NCBI GenBank assembly: GCA_020199835.1
Contig: JAIVJV010000001.1
Span: forward strand, 1 to 64,000
Length of the DNA stretch: 64,000 nt
Source of the DNA: Acidobacteriota bacterium
Lineage (GTDB): Bacteria > Acidobacteriota > Blastocatellia > Pyrinomonadales > Pyrinomonadaceae
Direction of reading: 5' to 3'
In this document: piece by piece, positions 10,915-17,575 of the stretch
Numbering within the stretch: the stretch's first letter is position 1
Layout of the letters: each line of letters starts with the position of its first letter
The notes under the pieces: model-generated
The model's input: only the letters and a program-made list of their open reading frames with translations
Databases searched by the model: none
Told to the model about the DNA's origin: nothing
Position numbers and translations under genes: made by a program

Positions 10915-11220
10915 ATGAAAAGTAAACGAGTTGGTTTAGCTATCGCTGCGTTTCTGATGATCGCTTTGACGTCTGTGGGCGCATTGGCGGTTACCAAGAA
11001 AGCTACTATTCGCGTTGAAGGAATGAAGTGCGCGAAGTGCTCGGGTTCGGTGGAGAAGGCGTTGAAAGCCACGGCCGGCGTGGAGAAGGTTGACATTAAT
11101 TTAGAGAAAAAAGAAGCCGTAGTTGAATATGACGACGAGAAGGTTACGGAAGCCAAGCTTCGCGAAGTCATCAACGGCACTGGCTTCAAAGTAGTAGAAG
11201 AGAAGCCGGATTCGCAATAA
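10915..11220 (+). CDS. Exported single-domain HMA (copper-chaperone-like) protein
   Basis: A protein of 101 residues: signal peptide or anchor 1-25, then one HMA domain with the metal site GMKCAKC at 36-42. The beta-alpha-beta-beta-alpha-beta pattern continues to residue 95. ATG 10915 is preferred to an in-frame TTG at 10909, because AGGAG at 10901-10905 sits 9 bases before the ATG. It binds soft metal ions (Cu(I), Hg, Zn or similar), probably in the periplasm. This second HMA protein in the cassette keeps both Cys residues, in contrast to the upstream frame. Confidence 0.92.
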   Translation: MKSKRVGLAIAAFLMIALTSVGALAVTKKATIRVEGMKCAKCSGSVEKALKATAGVEKVDINLEKKEAVVEYDDEKVTEAKLREVINGTGFKVVEEKPDSQ

Positions 11221-11270
11221 GGACTAAGTCGCGCCGTCTGATGATCGGCGAAGATTCTGGACACGCCGAG

Positions 11271-11304
11271 CGCCGGGTACCTCGTTGGCTACGAGGACCC
11301 GGCG
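11271..11304. terminator. Strong intergenic hairpin between convergent genes
   Basis: CGCCGGGT-A-CCTCGT pairs with ACGAGG-ACCCGGCG around a TGGCT loop, giving 14 base pairs with a single bulged A. No T-run follows on either strand, so it is a hairpin-type stop or repeat rather than a canonical intrinsic terminator. It sits between the HMA gene (plus) and the PEP-CTERM gene (minus). Confidence 0.6.
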
Positions 11305-11357
11305 TACTCAGCCGCGCTACCGTAAGTTGGATTTCTACTTTTCGCGAAGGGCGATGC

Positions 11358-12032
11358 TTAGCGTATCGATCCCTTGCGTCGCGCCCAACCAGCAATCCCA
11401 AGTAGGCCCGTTCCTAAGAGCACCATCGTTGCGGGCTCTGGTATTTCGCCCGGGACTTGAGAGGCAGGGCCTATCCGCACCTGTCTCAGATCCTGTATGG
11501 CCACACCAGGACCGACGGTAACACTAAAAATTTGCTGACCACTGATTGCCGCTACGCCGAAGAAGTTCGAACCGTTGGCGAGCGAAAACTGCGTCTGCGT
11601 TATGTTGCCGTTAATTTCGAGCGTCGTGATCGTCACTGTGCCCGTGTTTCCCTGGACATTGTTCAGATTGAACGCGAGCGAGGTGAACGCCTGACCATTT
11701 CCGAGTGAAATGGTGAAGCCACCAGTTCCGATTGCCGCGCCATTCATGCCGGTAAATATGGCTTGACCATTTGCTTCCGCAACACTGAGTTGAGTTGCGG
11801 TCAAAGACGTTACATTGACTTGAGTGTCCGTCTGATTCGTGAACCCCGACACGGTAGTGCCGGTGGCGGCGCCGGGTGTCAGTACGTTCTCCTGCGTCAG
11901 ACCATTCGCGTTGGAAAAGCTGCTGAAAGCACCGAAGTTTGTGAATGTGAAAGTGTCAGCGCGAGCTGAGGTGGAAATGAGTGTTATCAGCAGAGCTACT
12001 GACAACCCTACAAACAGTTTTCTAGTGGACAT
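11358..12032 (-). CDS. PEP-CTERM sorting domain protein
   Basis: A 224-residue exported protein: signal peptide 1-25 ending SARA, a Thr/Ser/Asn/Gly-rich beta-type body, and a C-terminal sorting signal. The signal consists of PEPATMVLLGTG, a short hydrophobic helix, and the basic tail WARRKGSIR. Such signals are processed by exosortase, which is not in this window. The body family is not recognised; secretion into the extracellular matrix is the usual fate. The ribosome site AGGGA lies 6-7 bases before the ATG. Confidence 0.93.
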   Translation of the reverse strand: MSTRKLFVGLSVALLITLISTSARADTFTFTNFGAFSSFSNANGLTQENVLTPGAATGTTVSGFTNQTDTQVNVTSLTATQLSVAEANGQAIFTGMNGAAIGTGGFTISLGNGQAFTSLAFNLNNVQGNTGTVTITTLEINGNITQTQFSLANGSNFFGVAAISGQQIFSVTVGPGVAIQDLRQVRIGPASQVPGEIPEPATMVLLGTGLLGIAGWARRKGSIR

Positions 12033-12280
12033 AACAATTCCCTGGATCGAGCTTATTTAATTGCTTGTAGGAGAGTGTCCGGCGTTGCAAGGGGCCCAGG
12101 ACGTATCACGATGTTCGGGTGTGCCGTGATCAGGTTTAACAACCCCCGTCGCACCCTGGACTCGATTTTGCAGGCTTAGTTTAGGGAGCGTGCGTAGAAC
12201 CGTCGGTACGTTATCGAACATTAGTTGTGCTAAGGATGTGTTTTTCGTCCCTGGCCTCCCGGGTTTCGCGCTTTCTGCCA
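12033..12280. other. Intergenic region between divergent genes
   Basis: The stretch separates the PEP-CTERM gene from the LEA-like gene. I find no gene in it. No convincing promoter for the minus-strand gene was seen. Confidence 0.5.
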
Positions 12281-12296
12281 TGGCACCACGTTTGCG
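12281..12296 (+). promoter_or_regulatory. Sigma-54-type (-24/-12) promoter
   Basis: TGGCACCACGTTTGCG matches the RpoN consensus TGGCAC-N5-TTGC with exact spacing: GG at 12282-12283 and GC at 12294-12295. Transcription would begin near 12307 and the ATG is at 12354, preceded by AGGAGG at 12341-12346. A near-identical element precedes the paralogous gene at 31635. Confidence 0.7.
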
Positions 12297-12353
12297 CGGG
12301 GGAATGTTCTGGTAGAAAAATCGTTTGGTTTCATTGCATGAGGAGGTTCTAAG

Positions 12354-13079
12354 ATGCGCAAGGATTTGTTAGCGGCATTTTGTACGCTGTGTTTGTTTGC
12401 AACGGCTGATGCGGCTGCCGCTCAGGAAAATAAAAAACCTGAGAACAAAGACAAAAATGCAGCGGAAAAAACCGCTGATAAAGCGAAAGAAGCGGGTCAG
12501 GAGGTCACTGAGAAAGCCGGCGACGTTAAGGACAAGACGGTAAAGGGCGCTAAGAAGGCGGGTGAAAAGACAAAAGACGTCGCGGGAGACGCCGCTGATA
12601 AAGCGGGAGACGTAAAGGACGCGACCGTAAAGGGCGCCAAGAAGGCGGGCGAGAAGACAAAAGACGTCGCGGGGGACGCTGCTGACAAAGCCGGCGACGT
12701 CAAGGACACGACCGTAAAGGGTGCCAAGAAGGCGGGCGAGAAGACAAAAGACGTCGCGGGAGACGCTGCTGATAAAGCGGAAGACGTCACGGACAAGACC
12801 GTCGACACCACCAAGAAGGGCGTGAACGCAGTTGGTGACGCGGCGGGAGACGTAAAGGACAAGACGGTTGACACGACGAAGAAGGCTGTAAATGCAGCCG
12901 GGGACAAAGCCGAAGACGTAGGGGACACCACGGCTAAGGGCGTCAAGGTAGCCACAGAGGGAGCTAAAAAGATAGGTAGCGAGGCTGCGGACAAGGCCGG
13001 TGACGTCAAGGACAAAGGCGTGGAGGGCGCGAAGAAATCGGGCAACTGGTTAACCCGCGCGTTTAAGAAGATCTTCTAG
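12354..13079 (+). CDS. Exported LEA-like hydrophilic repeat protein
   Basis: A 241-residue protein with a signal peptide (1-23). The rest is almost wholly Lys/Ala/Asp/Glu/Gly/Thr in amphipathic helical repeats, resembling group 3 LEA (late embryogenesis abundant) and Asp-Lys-Ala stress proteins. Three consecutive 29-residue units starting GDVKD occupy residues 56-142, and looser units follow. Such proteins usually protect membranes or proteins during drying, salt or cold stress; that role is inferred. AGGAGG precedes the ATG. The sigma-54-type promoter at 12281 suggests conditional expression. A lipoprotein paralog lies at 31635-32189. Confidence 0.85.
   Translation: MRKDLLAAFCTLCLFATADAAAAQENKKPENKDKNAAEKTADKAKEAGQEVTEKAGDVKDKTVKGAKKAGEKTKDVAGDAADKAGDVKDATVKGAKKAGEKTKDVAGDAADKAGDVKDTTVKGAKKAGEKTKDVAGDAADKAEDVTDKTVDTTKKGVNAVGDAAGDVKDKTVDTTKKAVNAAGDKAEDVGDTTAKGVKVATEGAKKIGSEAADKAGDVKDKGVEGAKKSGNWLTRAFKKIF
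12519..12779 (+). repeat. Three tandem 87-bp coding repeats
   Basis: Three in-frame copies of an 87-base unit encode 29 residues each (GDVKDxTVKGAKKAG and onward). They are nearly identical at DNA level, so the array could expand or contract by slippage. Confidence 0.85.
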
Positions 13080-13163
13080 GTGCGGCTGGTTGGTGCCTTT
13101 AGAACGAAGCGGGCGCTCGTGTTCTACGATTGACGCGTTCTGTAGTGAGGCTGTGCCTGACTC

Positions 13164-13198
13164 AGCGGGATGTGCTCGAACGGTTTGCACATCCCGCT
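13164..13198. terminator. Hairpin terminator between convergent genes
   Basis: AGCGGGATGTGC pairs perfectly with GCACATCCCGCT around an 11-base loop (12 base pairs). It lies between the LEA-like gene (plus) and the antiporter gene (minus). The T-run is poor on both sides, but stem strength and position argue for termination. Confidence 0.6.
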
Positions 13199-13247
13199 TG
13201 CGTTCCTTGCTATGGCGTTACTCTGACCTCAACTCACGCGCTTTTCT

Positions 13248-15245
13248 TCAAACAGCCTCGGGCACACCGTTGATTTCTCCAATCGCCTGATCAATTTGCT
13301 CTTCGCCACCAAGTAACACCAGCACGTCTTCAGCCTGAATTCGAGTTTCAGGTCCGGGATTGATCTCCGTATGACCGTCGCGAGTAATTGCGATAATCGT
13401 CACACCCGTCTTCTTCCTTAATTTTAATTCCCCTATAGTCTTCCCAACCGCCGTTGAATCGGGTTCGACGGACAGCGTTTCGGTGGCGGCGGATTTAAGC
13501 GCGTCGGAGATCTCACCGATGTCCACGACCGGCAGCGATGGCATGCGCAGAAGGTTATAGCCTTCGTTCCTGATCGCTGCGATCTGACGTTGAATAACGT
13601 GACGGCCGATGCCGAACTCTCTGAGCACGCGTGAGAAGATCTCGATGCTGGTCTCAAACTCTTCGGGGATTACTTCATCGGCCCCGAGTTCCCGCAGTTC
13701 TGTTATTTCCGCCATGTAGCGTGTGCGAACGATGATATGAATATCAGGATTCATCTGACGGGCGAGAAAAACCGTGTGGCGTGTTGCTACGGGATCTGAG
13801 ATTGCCAGCACGATGATCCGGGCCTGTTCCAGCCCGATATGATGCAGGACTTCCTTGCGCGTCGCGTCGCCGTAGACAATCCGCTCTCCCCGTTCGTTCG
13901 CTTCGCGAACTGCTTCGGCATTCAATTCCATTACCAGGTACGGAACGCCCGTTCGGCGAAGCACTCTGGCCAGATTCCGGCCGTTCAAACCATAGCCGAT
14001 GATGATGACATGTCCCCGAAGGTCGGGCTCCTGCGCGTTAAATCCAGTCACCGATGGTTCAAGTAATGAGCCACGTGCGAATACAGATTGCAGAGCGTAG
14101 CCGATGCGTGGAGCTGCCTTGATGAGAAAGGGCGCCGCGATCATTGAAAGAATCGAAGCGGCCAGGAACCGTTGATAATCCGGTTCGGAAAGCAGTCCTT
14201 CCGGCAAACCCGCTTTGGTGAGAATGAAAGAGAACTCACCGATTTGCGCGAGCCCCAAAGCAGTGGTCGTTGAGACGCGCAATGAATAACCGAGTAAACG
14301 CATTACCGCGAGCACGAGCAGAGCCTTGCCCACCGTCAGTGCACCAACCCATGCCAACACAATCAAGACATCCGCCCACAGGGCGCTCAATGAGAGGAGC
14401 ATGCCGATGGACATAAAAAAGAGGCTGTTGAAGACGTCGCGGAAAGGAAGGATGTCCGCCACGATCTGATGACTGTACTCAGATTCCGAAAGCACTATGC
14501 CGGCGATGAAAGCGCCGAGCGCGAGTGACAATCCGGCCTGTAACGTTAACCAGGAGGTGCCGAGACTCATGAGAACGACCGAGATGATAAACACTTCCGG
14601 GCTGCGCAAACGGACAATGTGGTAAAGCAAGTAAGGCACTATGGTTCGCGTGGCGAAGACGATAACTCCAATGACGGCAACAGCAATGCCCAGCGTGAGA
14701 GCAATTTTTCCAGCCGAACCTTCGCGTCCACTCAGAATAGGAACCATCAGCATCATTGGCACGATGCTGAGGTCCTGAAAGAGCAGTATGCCAACGCAGG
14801 CCCTTCCGTGCGGCGCATCGATCTCGGCCCGATCGATATAGCTTTTGAGTACGATTGCCGTGCTGGAGAGTGCGAACAGAAAACCGAAGAAGACCGCTTC
14901 ATTGAGTGGACGACCGAGGAGATACGCCAACCCAGTGACCAAAAGAGTGGTCAGAATAACCTGCAAGCCTCCGCCGATCAGCACCAATCTCCCCATCTCG
15001 AGCATGCGACGTAAGGAAAATTCCAGGCCGATAGTGAATAGCAACAGTGCTACACCTATTTCAGCAAGCACCTCAATGGCGTGGACATCCTTGATTAGTC
15101 CGAGTGAGTGAGGTCCGATCAGAACCCCTGTAATCATGAACCCGACTATGGTGGGCAAGCGCAGCCGGTGAAAGATGAATGCTATCGGGACAGAGGCAAG
15201 CAATAGCACGAGTAAGTCCTGTAGCAATGGAGGAGAATGTGGCAT
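13248..15245 (-). CDS. CPA2-family cation/proton antiporter with RCK domains (KefB/YbaL-like)
   Basis: A 665-residue membrane protein. Residues 1-385 hold about 12-13 helices of the Na/H exchanger fold, including QDLSIVPMM of the CPA2 family. A TrkA-N (RCK) nucleotide-binding domain begins at RGHVIIIGYGLNGRN near 410, and a TrkA-C domain follows (GKTIGELKLRKKTGVTIIAI). It would exchange K or Na ions for protons under nucleotide/ligand control at the inner membrane. It starts 2 bases after the stop of another CPA2 gene, so the two form one operon. Confidence 0.92.
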   Translation of the reverse strand: MPHSPPLLQDLLVLLLASVPIAFIFHRLRLPTIVGFMITGVLIGPHSLGLIKDVHAIEVLAEIGVALLLFTIGLEFSLRRMLEMGRLVLIGGGLQVILTTLLVTGLAYLLGRPLNEAVFFGFLFALSSTAIVLKSYIDRAEIDAPHGRACVGILLFQDLSIVPMMLMVPILSGREGSAGKIALTLGIAVAVIGVIVFATRTIVPYLLYHIVRLRSPEVFIISVVLMSLGTSWLTLQAGLSLALGAFIAGIVLSESEYSHQIVADILPFRDVFNSLFFMSIGMLLSLSALWADVLIVLAWVGALTVGKALLVLAVMRLLGYSLRVSTTTALGLAQIGEFSFILTKAGLPEGLLSEPDYQRFLAASILSMIAAPFLIKAAPRIGYALQSVFARGSLLEPSVTGFNAQEPDLRGHVIIIGYGLNGRNLARVLRRTGVPYLVMELNAEAVREANERGERIVYGDATRKEVLHHIGLEQARIIVLAISDPVATRHTVFLARQMNPDIHIIVRTRYMAEITELRELGADEVIPEEFETSIEIFSRVLREFGIGRHVIQRQIAAIRNEGYNLLRMPSLPVVDIGEISDALKSAATETLSVEPDSTAVGKTIGELKLRKKTGVTIIAITRDGHTEINPGPETRIQAEDVLVLLGGEEQIDQAIGEINGVPEAV

Positions 15246-15247
15246 AG

Positions 15248-17068
15248 CTAAGCTAAGACCTCATCGCGCTCTTTCAGGTGCGCAATCTGTTCAGCACGCA
15301 CGCGGTCCAATCCCTCACGTAATCCCGACTCAATGATCTGCGCTACCTGCGCCGAACCGTGCATGCTGGGGATAAGAACGAAATCCGCGCCGCGCTCATA
15401 AAGGTCGAGCGCTTTCTGCGGACTATCCGCGGTTACGATCGCTCGGGCATGGGGACAGAGCTGTCGAATCTTCTTTAGCAACCGCGCGTTGTCAGTGCCC
15501 TTTAGAATTTGATCGGGAATCGTCGAAACCACCAGTTCCGCCTCGTGGATGTTTGCATGGTGTAGCGTTTCCATGTGAGCTACATCGCCATAGATACATT
15601 CAACGCCACGCCGCTTCAGCTCGGAATAGACAACCGGATTGAAGTCAATCACCAGAATGTCGTCGAGTAAAGAGTGGCGACCGTTTTCGGAGCTGCTGAG
15701 TTCAAACTCATGAATTATGGAACTTGCCTCGCGGAAGAATCCGAGGAAGACAATCGGCTTAGGTGCGGTTACCGGAGACTCGCCGGCGCCTGGTCTCGCG
15801 AGATCCTTCAGACGCAAGGTCGAAAGCATTCGGCTCAAAATCCGGGAGATCTGGTGGTTGTAGCTAATCATGTAAGTGGACGTGGTTGAGGTGATCACAA
15901 AGACAAATATGATCAGGGACACGGTTTGACTGTTAATGTGTCCGAACGCCAAACCCAAAGAAGCTACCACCAGCGAGAACTCACTAATCTGCGAGAGATT
16001 GATAGCCGGTACAAGGCTCACGCGGTGACCGTAGCGCATCAAGTAGAGCACGGGAAAGATTGAGACGAAGCGGCTTGCAATCAGGAATACAGATGTGACG
16101 GCAGCCAGGCCCAGAATGGAAGCCGTAGGCATGGGGATTCTCATGCCCAGGGCGACGAAGAACAATGTGACAAAGAAATCCCGGATGCTGATGACTTTGG
16201 CAATGACATCGAGACTATACGGAAACGTCGAAAGCGCCACACCTGCTATCAGAGCTCCCATCTCTCGCGATAGTCCGGAATAGCTTGCGGCCGCACAGAC
16301 GAGGAAGCACCAGGCAAGCGCCATCAGCAAAACCAGTTCAGGAATCTTTGCCACGGACCGGAATAGATACGGAAGCAGATAACGGCTGATCAACAGACTC
16401 GCAGCAACCAGCACGATCCCTTTTCCGAACGAGGCAGCAAGGGGCGTGAACCGCGGGTTGCGCAGGTTGGGTTGCAGCGCGAGCACAATGATGGCCCAGA
16501 TATCCTGGAACACCAGAATCCCAAGTGTGATGCGACCGGGTAGCGTGTCCAACTCAAACTTGTCATATAGCAGTTTGACTACGATCATCGTGCTACTGAT
16601 CGCCGCCGCAACCGCCATATAGAAAAGCCCAAATTCGCCGCCAACGGCATTTACATCTCCAATGCGAAAGCCCAGCAATAGAAAAAAGGGAATGCCGAGA
16701 GCGACGCACAACAGAAACTGAGTAACCCCTGTCGCTATGACAGGCTTGCCCGAAGCGCGAAGCTTCTTCAGGTCCATCTCCAGACCAATGATAAACAGCA
16801 GAAGGACTAAGCCGATTTCAGAAATGACTTCGATTGTTGCGTGATCGGTGATGAGCCTGAATCCGATTTCAGGACCGATTAAGACGCCGGCCAACAAGTA
16901 AGCGAGAAGAGCGGGTTGTTTCAGCTTGTTGGCTACGAAGGCGAGGATCGCGGCGACTATGACGCACAACCCTATATTGTTTAGCAGATTTCCAGGTCCA
17001 TGCCCGGCGGAGGGCTCCGCCGCCAGCAACAGAAAGTCAATGGACAGAGAGAAGTCAAGCGTTTCCAC
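15248..17068 (-). CDS. CPA2-family cation/proton antiporter with a C-terminal nucleotide-binding-like domain
   Basis: A 606-residue protein and the first gene of the antiporter pair. Its membrane domain covers about residues 30-420 (LLAYLLAGVLIGPEIGF and LGILVFQDIWAIIVLAL are typical). The C-terminal domain resembles TrkA-N, but its glycine loop is changed: PIVFLGFFREASSI in place of GxGxxG. Ligand binding may therefore differ or be lost. There is no TrkA-C domain. The partner downstream has intact RCK domains, so the two could work as a pair or as independent exchangers. Confidence 0.88.
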   Translation of the reverse strand: METLDFSLSIDFLLLAAEPSAGHGPGNLLNNIGLCVIVAAILAFVANKLKQPALLAYLLAGVLIGPEIGFRLITDHATIEVISEIGLVLLLFIIGLEMDLKKLRASGKPVIATGVTQFLLCVALGIPFFLLLGFRIGDVNAVGGEFGLFYMAVAAAISSTMIVVKLLYDKFELDTLPGRITLGILVFQDIWAIIVLALQPNLRNPRFTPLAASFGKGIVLVAASLLISRYLLPYLFRSVAKIPELVLLMALAWCFLVCAAASYSGLSREMGALIAGVALSTFPYSLDVIAKVISIRDFFVTLFFVALGMRIPMPTASILGLAAVTSVFLIASRFVSIFPVLYLMRYGHRVSLVPAINLSQISEFSLVVASLGLAFGHINSQTVSLIIFVFVITSTTSTYMISYNHQISRILSRMLSTLRLKDLARPGAGESPVTAPKPIVFLGFFREASSIIHEFELSSSENGRHSLLDDILVIDFNPVVYSELKRRGVECIYGDVAHMETLHHANIHEAELVVSTIPDQILKGTDNARLLKKIRQLCPHARAIVTADSPQKALDLYERGADFVLIPSMHGSAQVAQIIESGLREGLDRVRAEQIAHLKERDEVLA

Positions 17069-17132
17069 CTAGCATCTACTCCTTATGTAGTGCGTTGAAC
17101 GGTGCGATTAATATACCGATTTTGATCGAGGA

Positions 17133-17528
17133 CTAAGAGTTCGCAGGCGGCGCGCGCCCGGAGAGGTGTGATTCGAAAGAAAGTGCAACAATAACGGCAG
17201 GTCCGTAGGCACTTGAGAGGAGAACCTGCTGAACAGTTAGCTCGCGGCTGGTTTGGGAAGGTGCGTTCCCGTAATCGACCACTTGTCGTTTGCCAGGCTT
17301 CTGCACCCGCGCCGGTACGTCTAATGGACCATACTTGTAAAGCGAAGGATCATACGACGCGGTCGCGAAAAGCTGAGGGTTCGTCGCCTCGCACTCCGCG
17401 AACGTCGAGACCGGGAATGGCCTCAACCGTAAACCCTCTCCAACGGAAAAGCACAAACAGGCGATGACGCCGACCAGGACGGCCGTGCGCATGAAACGAG
17501 ACGTGGTCCGGCGTTTAGCGCTGATCAT
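17133..17528 (-). CDS. Hypothetical protein with one N-terminal membrane segment
   Basis: A 131-residue protein with a hydrophobic segment at about 14-28 (signal anchor or signal peptide) and no recognised domain. ATG 17528 is used; ATG 17492 would also keep the hydrophobic segment. Codon use and position between minus-strand genes make it plausibly real, but support is limited. Confidence 0.5.
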   Translation of the reverse strand: MISAKRRTTSRFMRTAVLVGVIACLCFSVGEGLRLRPFPVSTFAECEATNPQLFATASYDPSLYKYGPLDVPARVQKPGKRQVVDYGNAPSQTSRELTVQQVLLSSAYGPAVIVALSFESHLSGRAPPANS

Positions 17529-17575
17529 CGACCGCGATAATAATTACTTCCTCTGTCTCGCTGCAAATGGCTCCG

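Noticed and set aside
12057-12281. Minus-strand frame of 74 codons between PEP-CTERM and LEA-like genes
   Set aside because: It has no ribosome site or domain, and its start lies at the sigma-54-type promoter.
12519-12779. Possible CRISPR-like array
   Set aside because: The 87-bp units are contiguous, in frame and coding, with no spacers.
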